Shown: positions 43,289 to 60,115, counted from the first letter of the stretch. The stretch is DNA of 64,000 nucleotides from Polyporus tsugae (GCA_024305745.1 JAHRBS010000001.1:1984001-2048000), one strand, 5' to 3'. The notes: generated from the letters alone by a model not told the origin. A program made the numbers and translations.

Positions 43289-46200
43289 ACATTGCGTTGC
43301 GTCGCATCCCGTCGCTCGGTTCTCTCCTGGTCCACGAACCGTGCAGCCTGCCTGCTCTTCCATTATACACCCGCCTGGAGCGTTTGGACGATTGCATCTA
43401 ACGGTGTTCGAACCTCCATCACCTTACATCCCTTGTGCAGTCTAGACGGTTAGAGCGTCATTTACTTTCTGGACTACGCTGTGCTGTCTAACGTCGCCCA
43501 TCACTCCCCTCCCCCTCCCATATGCTGTATATGGAACAGTTCAAGGGAGGGCGGACGACATTTCCGCCGGGTACATACTCTGTACTATCATTGTGTTGAT
43601 TTTATTTGTTATGGTTATGTGCTCGCTATGTCCGGTGTTTCTTTTCCTTCATTCGTGCCCTGGACGCGCGCGTTTCGCTCGGTAGTATCGCTCATATCAC
43701 GAGTTTTGTCAGGGTCCAATCGCACGTAGTGCACTCCCACCCCGCATTCGCCAATACATCAAGGTCGGAATAGAGTTTGCGAAGCTATCGCCTTGCAGAC
43801 GAACGAGGAAGCCGTGTTGCTCGTTATGCGTTCACCGTTACCCGCTCACACCCTCGGCTGCCGCAGGTCAATCCTCCAATCCCATCATCCCATTACTCGG
43901 CTTCGTCAAACACACCCATGAGAACCCCGAGTCGTTCTCCGGCCAGCACACCGTCAGAAGACCCAAGGGCCGAGCGACAGAATGGTGCGCTGAGGATCTT
44001 ACTGTCCCCGAACAAGTGCGATGTCAATGTCGTGATCTGCTCGTGCGTCCAGGAGATCGTCTCGCGACCCTGGTGGCATATGCAGCTTCTGGCTCGCATC
44101 TCACGCGTATCTCTGCGTTCCCACCAATTCTCTGCTCCCAGACGTCGCTCCCGAAGGTGTGTGGGTACGCAATGCTATAGCGCGACGTGTCCGGCTTTCA
44201 CCGTTATTTAGACTTGACGTAGGAACGGCGTAGAGTTGCCGGTTCGAGCGAGCCTTCCCCCTTCCAGCAGGTCGGTCCCCAGTCAATGACGTCGTCGCCT
44301 TCGATGCTCACGGGTGGTAAACTGTACGGCCTCCCTTTGTCCCGCTCCCCCTACCGCGTCCCCCACGCCTACTCCCCCCGACTTACCCGGCATCGCTGAG
44401 GGCCTGACAAAGCACATTGTTAGTGGCTGGGGTGAGAATGCGTGCCATTGGTTGGCCATGGCGTATGTGCGTGCCTGGCGAAGACGTACCAACCTGGAAA
44501 TTCGGGTGGAGCTTGGATGTGCTAGGCGTTTATCGCGCGCCTTGCCTCTCGATATTCACTAGCCCATATGGTCGCAGCTTGGGAGCAGGCCCGGTGTCGA
44601 CCTTACGAAACCCTCCTCTGCACGCAATACCCTGGCTTCTCGATAGGCAAGCAGACGGTACCGGTCCGTTAGAATCTCATCTCATTATGAAGAGCTCTGT
44701 TATCGGCATTCGACCAGGAACTCAGAAGCCTCTGCTACTACATTGGCGATGACGTCTAGAAATGTATTCTGATATGATCCAGAGACCCCTTCTCTTCCGA
44801 CATACAACCTGAACGCAAGGTAGTGCGGCGATCTCAACTATTGGAAACGGTCTCATGGTCATCCAGGGCATGAGGTCATTTCCCCCTGTCTCCCTCATCG
44901 TCAAGGTGTGTCCCTACTAGAAGTCCATTAATAATATGAGGCTGACGTACGACAGCCCACTGTCCTTCAACTTGAATACCCCTGCCACCGTCGCGGACTC
45001 CGAAGCGCGGGGCGTAGATTCGGCACACCGCATTGACAGTCGGGAGAAGCTGAAGAATAACTTTCAATTTGTGGACGTCACCGTCCTCATCTTGATTTCC
45101 TTAACGAACGGCCACGATCCGGGGTGCTTCTCCGTCACGTCCGCACACACGCTCGACAATGGTGAGTCCCCCCTGGCCGCTGCGTCGAACTCCCTCAGTC
45201 TCTGAGTTTGATCTTAGTGGCCTGTCAATTTACCTCACGGCCGAAATCTGAGACGAGGGAAGCCGGTGAAGACCCTGAGACGATCCTACGCTCAAGCTGT
45301 CAGGCATCGTCCACCCGTCCATCGATCTTCCAGCGCCCCCCTCCTCAACCGCGTGCGTCCTCTGTCCAACTGTCACGGAGAACGATCCGCTAACTTGCGA
45401 GGACAGTTGTCCTTACAGGATGACGTAGCCTCGGGGCGGGAACAGACCCCGTTTGTCTCAGAGGTATCTATGTAAAGCTCAAAGCGTCTGGGGCATTCTC
45501 AAAATGCACGGACCTGGCTCCTCAGGGGTTCAGGTACAACTACTGACCCCTCGCTTCCACGTACTTGTGCTGAAGGTTTACAACTAGATGGCGAGGTTAA
45601 CACACGCGAGTCGTACTTCGACTTCAATGGATCTTGTAGGTTACGCCCAGGCCTGTCCGTATACAGGCACTAGAACTTTAACCTTGTCCGCCATATTTCC
45701 CGAGCGTCATCACACGGCCTGGACCAGCTCTATTGGTCTAAATGTCTCGTTGGCCTCAAGGCGCGCTCAAGTTACCATGATTGTTTGGAATGTTAGAATG
45801 ACACCTCTCCGCGGGGTCCCCTCCCCGTCTACTTCCTAATCACTGTCACTTGCGAATTGGGAGGTCTATTGGACGGCCCTGAACACTCTGTGACGAGCGG
45901 CCACCCGCTCGGTGCCTTTCCTCGAATCCGAGCACGGAACCCCGTCACGGCCCCTAATGCGTCCTCAATATCAACACATGACACACCGGTGGGTGAACTC
46001 GAGACAATCCGGCGAGTCGGATCTAGGATATGTGTACTGTCTGAGGATCCGAGTATTTGCATTCATTGAAAGTGCTTGGCCTGTCGACTCACCTGGTTGT
46101 GGAGTTCGCTGCGCCTTCCGGATACCTCGGAGACGCGGGCACAATGCAGCCATCATTGTCAGGGAGGTGGACGTATCCATCTGCGCACCTCGCCGCGCCC

Positions 46201-47064
46201 GCAATGCCCATAAGGTCGTCTGCGCGGGTCGCCGCCGGATTCAATTGCGGCCTTCTCGACTGGTCACGCTCGCTGCGGCAAATTCGCGGTGGCTGTATGC
46301 GTGAGCACTGCGACAATTCGCCTTCCTAAGATATTGATCTCAGCTGGCTCGCGGTACCTGAACAAAACATGCCGTATCGTTGCGCAGAGTCTTGATCGTA
46401 GCCGTTGAATCAGTTACGTGCGTAATTGTCGGCCCATGCTTGGGCAAACTCGTCTCGGGCGGCACCTGTTGTCGTTGGGGTTCACATTGAGATTGGAGGG
46501 GGAATGGGACGAGCAGTGTTGGACGGACGCCAGCAACCACGCAAAATGTTGTCGAATGAGTATCAATTCCAAGACGGACGAGCACATGAGCGGAGAGAAT
46601 ACCCGGGAAGCGCATAACAAGAATAACTAAGAGACCCTCCATCCAAATACCGACAAGCGGCGCCCGCACGCCCGCCTCTCTCTCCACATAGCCAATTACC
46701 AAGTCCGGGGAATTGGAGAGCGGCGTTGGGGATGTGGGGAAAACCGACAGGGAGGGCGGGAAAGCCGCTGGGGAAGCCAAATACCCCACATTGGAGACCC
46801 GATACAGAGGAAACAGCGAACAAGCAAAGACAGCGACTATCCGTTCCTTCATTAATATAGAACGTGGAATGCGACCGAGAAAACGTGGACGAGGGGGAAA
46901 GCAACCACACCACAGTCGAGAGAGAAAGAGCCAAGAACTAGTTAGTATCGCAAAGCTTGAAGACGATAGATACGCAGAATATCACAGCAATGGAGCGGAG
47001 GGGAACAGGTGGTCGAGTCGCGGGATAGGAGTTGATGCGAAGGAGTTTGACGTTACAAATACGG
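43289..47064. other. 3.8-kb gene-poor region with exon-like fragments
   Basis: No complete gene could be built. On the plus strand, pieces flanked by splice-like signals occur at about 43875-44150, 44310-44560 (with TPPDLPGIAEGLTKHIVSGW), 44930-45160 (LTYDSPLSFNLNTPATV to SVTSAHTLDN, ending at GTGAGT) and 45585-46070. They are separated by stops and frame changes. They may be remnants of one or more decayed genes, or chance. Confidence 0.25.
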
Positions 47065-48794
47065 TCATCGTCGGGCCTCCAACGCAGCAACAGTTTCCTC
47101 CAGCGTGCGATTGTTGTTCCTCAACCTAGTATACACAACACCCACCGGTATTCGTCAGAAAACAGGTGATCCCCGCCTTGTATGCAAACCAACACGCACC
47201 GCTGCACCTCTTCCTCGAGTCGAGCAATCTTTTTGGCTTTGACCTCCGCGCTCTTCTGCGCCGCCCGTTCTCTTCTCTCAAGCTTTCGGATGTATTCCGG
47301 CAAGCCCGCCAAAGAATTGAGTCGCTGCTCGACGAGGTCAGCGGAGAGCGGGCCCGGCAGCCCATCTGCGCTCCCAGCCCGAATTTCAACCCCAGAAACC
47401 GCATCAACCGCGGGCTCGGTCTGAGAACTCGCTCGAAGCGCAGCCACGCGTTCGTGGAAAGGATTATCCTGCACATCCCACCGCAGGTGCAGATGGAACG
47501 GCGCAGCCGCACGGAAGCAAACGCGAAACAGCAAAACAGCCAAAGAAGAAAAGAGTCGTTCCGTCAGAACTTCCGCGCACACTCGACATGGACAACACTG
47601 CACGCGCACCGGGTCATCCTGGATCATCTGCCACTGCGAGCGGTCTCGGCAGCTCCCCTTCGAGGGCGAAAGTGAGGGTGAGGGGGACAGGTCCAGCCCC
47701 CGCCCCTGTCTCTCGCGAAGAAGGTGGCTGTGGACGCTGTCGCGACCGCGTCGACCCGCCGAGGAAGGGGCCCCATCTTCTGCGAGCTGGTGGTCCCGCT
47801 GCAAACTTCCGGGCGGAGTGAGAAGCGTGCTCATGCTGCTTCCTCCACCGTCGACCTCGCTCGCGTTCCCACCGGAAGCATAAGCACGCGAGGAACCCGC
47901 CTGCCGGGAGCTCGGGGTCTGAGGCGGGAGGCGAGCCGGTGGGCACTGGGACACACGCCCAGGCTCCCGCAACTGGGTGGGACCTGAGGCGCCGGAGCCG
48001 AAGGCCGCATAGTCATCGACGTCCACGCCTGTTGCCGGCAGGGTGAAAGGAATGGAGGCGACAGAGGCTTGCGAGCTCCACATTTCGTCAACGGTGGAGG
48101 CATCGTCGAAGTCGTCGTCCTCGACGGGGTCGGTCTGTATCTGCTTGTTTTCCAAATTGGGCTCGTGTTCGATCCACACTGCGTCTTCTATCTCGTCTTC
48201 CATGTCTGCCTCGCAAACTTCATCCGGGATAGAGTGCCCAGCCTCTGATTGAGTAACTTGAGATGAAGGCAATCTCGACCTGGAAGAATGCAGTAAACCC
48301 ATCCCGTGCGCCGGAGTCCTGTTCTGCATCGCGGGCGAGGGTGGGGGTGGGGCGGACGTAGAACTACCATCAGAATGTCGCTGAGTGTGGAATCCTTGGA
48401 CGTCCATCCGGGAGGATGCGCTGGGAGAAGAGTGGGTCTGAGGAAGCCGTCGATTTCCTGAGGGGGTCATCCGTACTTCCTGAGCGACAGCAGCAAGTTC
48501 TTCCTCAATGCTCTTCAATCGCGCCTCAGAACCTTGCGTCGGCTTCAGTGCCGCTGCGATGGCGGCATTTCGGGCCGCAAGGCTCTCAGGAGTGCTGATG
48601 AAGCCGTTCAATCGTCTCTGTTTCGGAGTAAAGGGGTTGCCAGCCGAAGGAGGGAAAGGAGGTGGAGGGCTAGGCGTTCGCCGTCGCTTTTGCGGGGAGA
48701 TAGGTGTGTCGGGTGAACATGCCATTTGGGCCCGATGCGCTTGGGAGGGCCGATGAGGTGTTGCTGCCGGTGTGTTCACGGTCGTGTCCCTCAT
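47065..48794 (-). CDS. unknown protein with C-terminal coiled coil (504 aa)
   Basis: No named family recognised. Three exons, 48794-47610, 47468-47200 and 47125-47065, give 504 residues. The 141-bp first intron is in frame and open, so a naive reading retains it; removing it joins QWQMIQDDP to DNPFHERVAALRASS. The N-terminus has a basic, proline-rich motif (PQKRRRTPSPPPPFPP and NPFTPKQRRL) that could be a nuclear signal with CDK-type SP/TP sites. A helical stretch follows (ARLKSIEEELAAVAQEVR). The centre is acidic and Ser-rich. The C-terminus is a coiled coil from about residue 440 (LPEYIRKLERRERAAQKSAE to LRNNNRTLEETVAALEARR). A cell-cycle or chromatin scaffold role would be a guess. The start is the first ATG in frame. 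Confidence 0.75.
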
Positions 48795-49652
48795 TGTTGC
48801 CCGTCTCGACTCTCTGGCTGCGCATATGGAGTGATCGTCCGCCCAGGCTGCAGGTGAACACAAATGAGTTACTCGGCGATCGCTTTCCCGCTCAACTCAT
48901 GTCCATGCACCACTGCGTTATTTATTCCCCTTGAGCTCAAAGAGAACGAAACCCTGAAGTCTTCCCCGGACATTTAAGGACAAAAGCTGTGCGTAGGATT
49001 CTGCCCAGCAACTCAACCTCGATATGCTCACTCGCGACCTTGCACCGGGGAACACAAGCTTCCCTGAATAGCATGGGTGGGGTATGTCTATGATGGAAGC
49101 TAAAAACAAGTTTGGGGCTAGCATGTCATAGATCTCCGATGCGCCGGGGTGCGTGCGGTTCATGGACACAGGTCTGAATCAAGCAGCCATTTGTAACATG
49201 AAGGTACTGACCGAAGAAACGACACCTCTGTGGGTCTTCTCGATCCTTGCGGCAAGCAAAGAAGGCGCTTTTTATCCAGTTATAAGAGATCAGGACGCAC
49301 AGGTATGCCGGATTGATGAGCAACTTACCGGTCGGGATTAGCAACAGTATGGCTGGTGAGTGATATCGCTGGCTCCTCGTGGTAACAGACAACTTGTCCC
49401 TGCGAATTCACAGGTGCAGTGTCCCGGTTATATCTGTGTGCTGAAACGTTGGATTCTTGGGACATGGGGATGATGAAGGGGATGGGAGAGGTGGTTGGCC
49501 CCTGTCGAACACTAGGCAGCCGGCTGGGCTAAGTCATCGAACCCTCCGTCAGGGGCACGGGCGCCACTGAAATTGTGGCCAGTTCGACCACAGCGCTCTT
49601 GACCACATACATCCTTCCCGCCTCCCGCTAGAACCCGCCCTTGACGACGACG
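48795..49652. other. divergent intergenic region
   Basis: Separates the coiled-coil gene (-) from the PAC4-like gene (+) and should hold both promoters. Nothing else was recognised. Confidence 0.45.
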
Positions 49653-50341
49653 ATGCAGCCTCGGATTCGTGTTGAAACCCGCCACTTCCCGCCTGCGGAA
49701 CCTGCACTTCCTGCACTTGCCGTTCAGATCACACGTCTGGTGGATACGTACATGCTTTGGGTGGGGACAACCGATGTCGAGGCGGAGGACGTTCAGAAGG
49801 CACCTTTACAGGGCTCTCTGTCCAAGGATTGGGCGTGCGCGATGCCGACACGAGACACTGTGAGTCGAATTACATCGCTGGTTTGAACCGCTCTCAGTCG
49901 ATCGGTCAACGTTCAACGTTCAACCGTCGCCGTCTCCTTGATTGGCCTTGGCTGAATGCGCGCTCACACACACGGCAACACCTCCTGCACATTGCTCCTC
50001 AAGTCAGGCACGGCCGCCGCGGCCACTTCGCTGTATCGTTCTTCTGGGTCAGATGCCTCATTGGCGATGGCACAGCGTCTCGGTGATATTCCCCGTCTTT
50101 CCTGTCATGCACGCGAAACACGCACTGACCGTAGCTGTTGTAACTATGTTACCGCTCACTGGCACATGCTGCAATGGTCGGCAATTCTGGGCTGGCAGCA
50201 CGTCGATTCAAGAAACAGATTTTCCTGTCAATTGATGTCCCGCCGTCGCTGGGGTCGATGGGACAGGAGGGCCGGTTGCTGCTTGCGATCGAGCGGGCGG
50301 TAGTGGAGGTTTTGAAGGTAGAATCTGACGAGTCGAGCTGA
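49653..50341 (+). CDS. PAC4-like proteasome assembly chaperone
   Basis: Small protein matching the pattern of proteasome assembly chaperone 4 (PSMG4, partner of PAC3 in building the 20S alpha ring). Three exons, 49653-49859, 50004-50082 and 50199-50341, give 142 residues with correct phase. Features in family order are VQITRLVDTYMLWVGTT (strand and LW-G motif), WACAMPTRD, SGSDASLAMAQRLARRFKKQ across the second splice, IFLSIDVPP and LLLAIERAVVEVLK. The AQRLARR-KKQ-F-S pattern is the best family signature. Each exon alone is short and the introns are large for this window (144 and 116 bp), so the gene is easily overlooked. The Pro-rich insertion after IDV differs from the animal protein. Assignment rests on pattern memory, not a search. 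Confidence 0.75.
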
Positions 50342-50672
50342 GGCTAGGGGCGGCGTTGGGTATCCTGACGTGGGCTGTAGTGTATGTAGGATGTAACAGG
50401 ACGATGGCAGTGTATGGGAGGGTGTATGTCCTGAAGTTGATAAGAAATCGATGTGATATGTTGTTGGTCGAGGGACAAGTCATCTGAGTTGGATCTTGGC
50501 CCGCTGCGCTCGGCGCTCGCATGATCGGGTCCTCGTTGCCCTTTCCTCATCATCCATCTTCGTCCTCCTCCTCATCCACACCGCACACACCGGCCAACCC
50601 TCGTCCGCGACCACCACCCGTCTCTCCATCCCGGAGTCGTTCTCTTCTGTAGTCCAAGCTTGCCCACTTTAC
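50342..50672. other. intergenic region upstream of YAK1
   Basis: Contains the 3' end of the PAC4-like gene and a CT-rich YAK1 leader. An in-frame reading extends upstream of the chosen YAK1 ATG, but the peptide looks non-conserved. Confidence 0.5.
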
Positions 50673-54893
<4,221 letters not shown>

Positions 54894-55786
54894 ACGGAGG
54901 CTGAGCCAGTTTTTTTGTCGATCCGGATGTCTGGCAGTCTGCACTCTATTGGCGACCGCTCTCCGAGCCGGCGGGTTTCACGGCCGAAGGACTCTTGGTT
55001 CTCCTTGCAGGGTGGCGAAGTGCGTGTATCGGCTACTCGGTATGCCCCTCCCCTCCGCATGTACTTCCAAACATTTTCATTTCCGTGTCCCATTGTACTT
55101 TGTTTGCACTTGGCAGTTCCCTTTTTCTCGCTCCACGCTATGGTTCGCGTTTACGCGTATACACCCACAACTGCTTGCTGGTCTACACACGTCCTCTTTC
55201 TTCATTGCTCCTTCACCTTCCCTTCCATGCAACGCCTCCGCCCCCGTTCCGTTTCCGATGCCCATGTCTGTTTGATATCACGCAAGGTCGCTCGTCGTCT
55301 CGCACCGCCTACGCCCAATGTCTATAAATGCGCACGTCTTTCCGCACGTCTTGACTCACGCCACCACCCTCCCAACGATATATACATCGCTTGCACTTCC
55401 TCTCGGCTTGATCAATGATATCTTCTTCCTTCTGTCCGCTGTCATCGACAATGCCCCGTCTTGTCTGAACGATGTCGATATCCACGGACTTCGTGAATCC
55501 TCGGAAATTTTTTCAGTCCAACTTTAAAATGATATGTCATGGAAGCCGTGGTTGTACATAATTTCAACCTCTCAATCCCCATCCTCCCCTTCCTTCCTCC
55601 ACATTTAGGGCCAGTGTCCAGGTGACTGCGAAACGGTTGAGGACAGATGGGTACATTGAGGTGGTACATGAGAAGGATACACGAGGTTCCATCTCGGTTG
55701 AGCGAGTGTGGCAACAATACACTAGGCTAGACTGAGGTCGCTTGCTTTTTATGTTCTCATCTGGCACTTCATGGCCACATCCTGGC
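54894..55786. other. convergent 3' intergenic region
   Basis: Lies between YAK1 (+) and the HAD phosphatase (-), with T-rich tracts at 54910 and 55500-55570. Open frames are short. No gene is seen. Confidence 0.5.
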
Positions 55787-56926
55787 TTAGAGCTGGTCGA
55801 GGAGCGCCTCGACTTCCCAGGCGCCCGTCCAGTATTCGACTCTCGGGTGAAGGCGGCCCTCCTCTTCGTATTCCCTGATGAGGTTATACAAACCCCGGGA
55901 GCGACGGCAGAACACAACATCTTGTCTAGATAGAAGCCATCATGTTTGTTAGCGCGACACCACATGGCCGTGTACATTCAATGAGCTTACTTGCGCATCC
56001 TGAGGACGGGACAGAAGTCATTGGCCCCATCGCCAACGTAAATGACTCGGTCAAACTCGGGTTGGTGCTTCTTCAGGAACGCCTCCAGTTCGTCACCTAC
56101 ACAACGGCCGTGCCGCGAAAAATATCGTCCAGTCAACAACAGTCCGAATGCAAATGCCGCTGATGGAATGCCAGCGATTACGTTGGGGTCGACTGGCCAC
56201 ACCGACCTTTGCACATGTTCGGGCTGCAGCCCACCTGGCAGCTGTGCTGCGGTCCGGAGGGATCTATCTTGCGGCGCAGCCTGAGGAGGCCGGACTCGTC
56301 CCATTCTGCGGGATTGGTGACGATCTCGTCGAAGAGGTCGTCAAGGCCTTTCGCCTGGAAAGCGGAAGTGAGCGGAAGGCTTGCGGGATCGGCAAAACTA
56401 ACAAACTTTTAAAATTGTGGTGATGTAGATGATGTTCGCGTTCGAGAGGCAGAAAAAGGTTGTCTTTCCCCTCGACTTGAGTGCCGAGACGCCGCGAACC
56501 ATCGCTGGATGCTATAGGGAGCGTGAGCACCGAGCGTCGGCCTCATTCCCATGGTACTGACGAAAGGCATGATACGAAGAGCCTCTTCGATCTGTTCCTT
56601 GGTCCCTCCGAGTTCATGCAGATCTTTGAGGGTCATTGCACTTGGGCTATCAGGCCGCCGGCAACCTCGAAGGACAAAGCGGTCTCACACAAGATCGGTC
56701 CACTGGACGTCCTTCTGGAGGTCCCTCATCTTCTTGCGCAGCTTCGGCGCGAGGACTTCAAGGACCCATCTGTCTGAGTCCTGATCTGCAAGAGACCTTG
56801 TATGATATCAGTCAGGGCAATGGGCCGAGGTGACACCAGAGTTGGCTGCACAGACCAGTCAAAATCGAAAACGATCAGTTGGCGTTCTACTGCAGGGAAA
56901 GGCTTGGTGTGCTGAGTCGGCGACAT
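55787..56926 (-). CDS. PHOSPHO-type HAD phosphatase
   Basis: Soluble phosphatase of the PHOSPHO1/PHOSPHO2 family (HAD superfamily), whose known members cleave phosphocholine, phosphoethanolamine or pyridoxal phosphate. Seven exons (56926-56856, 56796-56689, 56640-56562, 56511-56407, 56354-56207, 56096-55991, 55925-55787) give 251 residues. The nucleophile motif is DFDWS at 21-25, the variant usual in this family, followed by LADQDSDRWVLEVLAP. Later marks are LHELGGTKEQIEEALR, FFCLSNANIIYI, FDEIVTNPAEWDESG, the Cys-rich QVGCSPNMCKG and the Mg-binding VIYVGDGANDFCP. It ends EVEALLDQL. The first intron has weak borders (GTCTGT...ACAAG), but only this join restores FDFDWSLADQDSD. Substrate cannot be decided from sequence. 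Confidence 0.9.
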
Positions 56927-57466
56927 GGCAGATGGCACCCGATAAGCTGGGACAGTTGGTGCAATGAAGGGATGAGGGAGAGGTCGATGTCGAGTCGATG
57001 TATTAGGTCGCCGATCGGCGACAAGTCACGTTTAGAACACAGCCACTCAACTCGTGACGTCGATCCTTTCAGGACGCCGCTTATAGCAATGAAGGCGCGG
57101 GGCCGACAGGCCTCCGAGATGGCACACTCCGTCCGATCATCTAGGAACATCTTTGGATTGCAACTCGTCCTTACATGTTGTAAATCCGAAGGCTTTAATT
57201 ACACTGTCATGTGTTGTCTCATGTCATCGTCGACTGACCACAGTCCATATGGACGCCGCCAGGCGCCCAAGCTTCTGACCTATCCGCTTGTTCTCAAATG
57301 TTCTGAAGCGCATGGCCGAGCGCAGCTCCAGCGTCCACCACTAAAGCGCTAACCCCGGAGCCTGAGCTACATAGTACAAAAGCCGGAGACATGTCGTCCA
57401 CACAGATCAGCAGACACCCCGAGTCTACGAGTCCCTTCCCCGTCTCTCATAGCGATCCAGCCAGAC
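56927..57466. promoter_or_regulatory. divergent promoter region of phosphatase and thaumatin-like genes
   Basis: 540 bp between two divergent start codons; both promoters must lie here. No TATA box is certain. No gene is seen. Confidence 0.45.
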
Positions 57467-58713
57467 ATGAAGACCCTCTCCGCTGTCGTCACACTCGCCA
57501 TCGCGGCCACCGCTTCGGCGCGTACGTTCACGGTGTACAACCAATGTCCGTTCACTATCTGGTATGTTCATGCATTCCACTGATCGCGACTGAAATGAGC
57601 TGACCCACGTCTTGCAGGCCTGCTGTACGTCTTCGGAGTCCATGGGGTGGTGCTGCTTGTCCACCTGACGTCGAATTCTTTCGTAGATCTTCACCGACCT
57701 CAACGTCGGCTCTGCCACGCCCGACCACACGACTGGGTAAGGAAATGTTCGGCTTTTTGTCGGGTGTCTAACGGCCAGGCTTACTCGCTTCGCAGCTGGG
57801 CACAGAGTGCGTACCAGACGATCTCATTCAGCGTGCCGAATAACTGGAGGTCTGGTCGCATCTGGGTTCGTACCTGGCCTTGTCTACGCATGCAGGCACG
57901 GCAACCTGCTGACTGTTGTACGTCTACAGGGTCGCCGCAACTGCGACTTCAGCACAAACCCGGGCCCCAATTCCTGCTTGGATGGAGGCTGCAACGGTGG
58001 CCTTGTCTGCGACCCCCATAGCGGCACTGTGCGTTATTTCATCTTAGCCGAAAACATGTGCTTATTGTCGAATGTCCACAGGGTGTCCCCCCGGCTACCG
58101 TTGCTGAGTTCACCCTCGGCACTAACGGAGTCCCCGACAACTATGACGGTATGTGGTATTCTTACTTCGACCGTTCTTGCTTGTTGACACCATGGCTCCT
58201 CAGTGTCGCTGGTCGATGGGTACAACCTGCCCCTGAGGATCAGCAACAACAAGGGCTGCCATGTTGCCGACTGCCCGGTCGATCTTGGCCCCAACTGTGA
58301 GTCTCAGATCAGCTCGCGGTACTCGTTCCTGACTTGTCTCAATGAACTTGCGTCTGCCAATGAACACAGGCCCTTCTGCCCTCAAGGGTCCATACGACTC
58401 CACTGGCTTCCCTGTGGGCTGCAAGTCCGCGTGTGACGCTGGCCTCGGCGGTCCCATCTGTGAGTTACACTTGTCTTGGGCGGCCGGCGCAGCTCATGAG
58501 TCTGACGTCTCGACAGCGGACAACTACGACTGCTGCACGGGCTCGCACAGCACCGCGGCGACGTGCCCGCCGTCCGGCGTCGACTACTACTCGTACTTCA
58601 AGAACAACTGCCCCAACTCGTACGCGTACGCGTACGACGAGTCGAGTGGCACCGCGCTCTTCACCTGCGATTCCAGTCTCGAGGCCGACTACACCATCAC
58701 CTTCTGCCCTTGA
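57467..58713 (+). CDS. secreted thaumatin-like protein
   Basis: Thaumatin-fold secreted protein (TLP/PR-5 type); fungal members may bind or cleave beta-glucans and act on cell walls. Nine exons (57467-57561, a 7-base exon 57618-57624, 57687-57736, 57796-57865, 57930-58028, 58082-58148, 58204-58296, 58370-58459, 58517-58713) give 255 residues. A signal peptide (LSAVVTLAIAATASA) is followed by RTFTVYNQCPFTIWPA. Family marks are SFSVPNNWRSGRIWGRRNCD, GGLVCDPHSG, VAEFTLGTNGVPDNYDVSLV, CHVADCPVDLGPNCP, GFPVGCKSACDA and DNYDCCTGSHSTAATCPPSG, ending ADYTITFCP. The many paired cysteines fit the eight-disulphide TLP pattern, and the arginine plus acidic residues of the cleft are present. Nine exons for 255 residues is a very fragmented structure. 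Confidence 0.94.
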
Positions 58714-59934
58714 GGAGACCACGCCTCACGCCATTTAACGTCAGACAACGGATCAACTATGAGAGGAACACGATCGGATGCATGCGTCTTTTTTGATGCA
58801 ATGGGACTGTACCGGATGTTTTGACGTTTATTCGACTTACGATTTCATTAGGGTCGGATCAAGTCGCCTTTCCGTGCTCCGCACGTGCCTTCGGAGGTGC
58901 GCGAGCGCCGGAGCAAGGGGCTTGCTCCGAACTTACAATTTCATGATAACGGAAATGTACGATCTTGAACCTCACGCGTGTTATTTTTGAACGCATAGTG
59001 ACCCATGTGTAAGTCACTGGTCTGTGGGCCTGTGGCACAGTCCGGGTGACCTGGACGAGTGATTTCAGGTACGAAGATGGTATAAATATAGGTGTACTCA
59101 TTAAGTACTGGGGTAATGTCGCGGGGTAAGTCAAGGGTAGTCTCCGTTGCTGACCTTTATCGGGACGAAATGATGACAGTCATACCAGGTCATACCAAGC
59201 ATACCACTGGCTCCAGCTTAAGTTGCCGGATGGGCTAGGTTGGACACAAACGCCCTCCCCTGAGCGGGAGACACGTGGACGGTCTTGGTATGAGACTACT
59301 TACTAGCCGGATGGGCCACAACTCCGAGGCGGATCCAATAAGTATGATAGCAGCTGCCTGTCGGAGGAGCGCAAACTTGATGCCTGACTGTGGCTTTGTT
59401 GCGATGCCGATCAGAATATGTCATACATCGAATCATCACATGTGAAGGTTACGGTATAATGAGGTTGAATGACAAATTTCTTGCTGGCACTTTTGAAGGA
59501 GTCTCACTGGCACTACGGTGGCAGCGGGATGTACAGATCAGATTAGCGGATGTTAAGTGGCTCTACTATGTCTTGGGCGTATATTTACTGTGGACGCAAT
59601 CTGACTCGTTCAGGTTCTCTGGATGCACGCATCGGAGAATCCGAGTCGGAGTTGGGTGGGCAGGTTGTGCTCGAGCCACTGGCACCCAACCTGCTCCACT
59701 TATGGCAATGGAAACGCTGTAGGGATCGTTCCCATGCTCCGGTCCGAGAATGGAACCCGGTCAGAGCCGGAGCAGCCCTGTCAGGCTCTGTGACTCTGAG
59801 CACTTGACCTTCTGTCGCTCCGATCGCGCCACATTCGCATTTGGAGACGCCTCTAGACATTGCAATATGCTGTACCATCCGGACCATGATCGATGATCTG
59901 CGGCCCCAAGGCAGCCTCGAGTCTCGGCATCCGT
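58714..59934. other. intergenic region
   Basis: Lies downstream of the thaumatin-like gene. It contains a short repeated word (CATACCA, several copies around 59180-59205) and no supportable gene. Confidence 0.45.
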
Positions 59935-60115
59935 CCGGCGGGACTACTAGTACTGCGGGACTTCGTAATTCTTCGCGAGTGAAGACCAGTGCTTCCTTCG
60001 GCGCCGAACAGGTCTGAAAAAAGATGGAATGAAGCCCTTACTCATACAACACCCTTCAGTATGTTTCAGAAACTACCTCCTCGACCGAGCTCGAGGCTCT
60101 TGCAATTGGTATACG
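59935..60115 (+). pseudogene. relic of a duplicated P450 5' end
   Basis: This segment resembles about 60265-60480, the promoter and first codons of the intact P450. Shared landmarks in the same order are GACTACT near the left end, CGGCGCCGAA followed by a CAG/GTCTGA word, then CAGTATG and TTCAGAAACT(A/G)CCTCCT. The relic ATG at 60061 would begin MFQKLPPRPSSRLL against [15 protein letters not shown] in the live gene. Similarity fades after about 60100 and nothing P450-like follows before the live promoter. The TATA-like TGATAAAAG of the live copy is TGAAAAAAG here. Confidence 0.7.

Noticed and set aside
34514..47064. transposons in the two large gene-poor regions
   Set aside because: No reverse transcriptase, integrase, transposase or long terminal repeat was recognised; decayed elements cannot be excluded without a repeat search.
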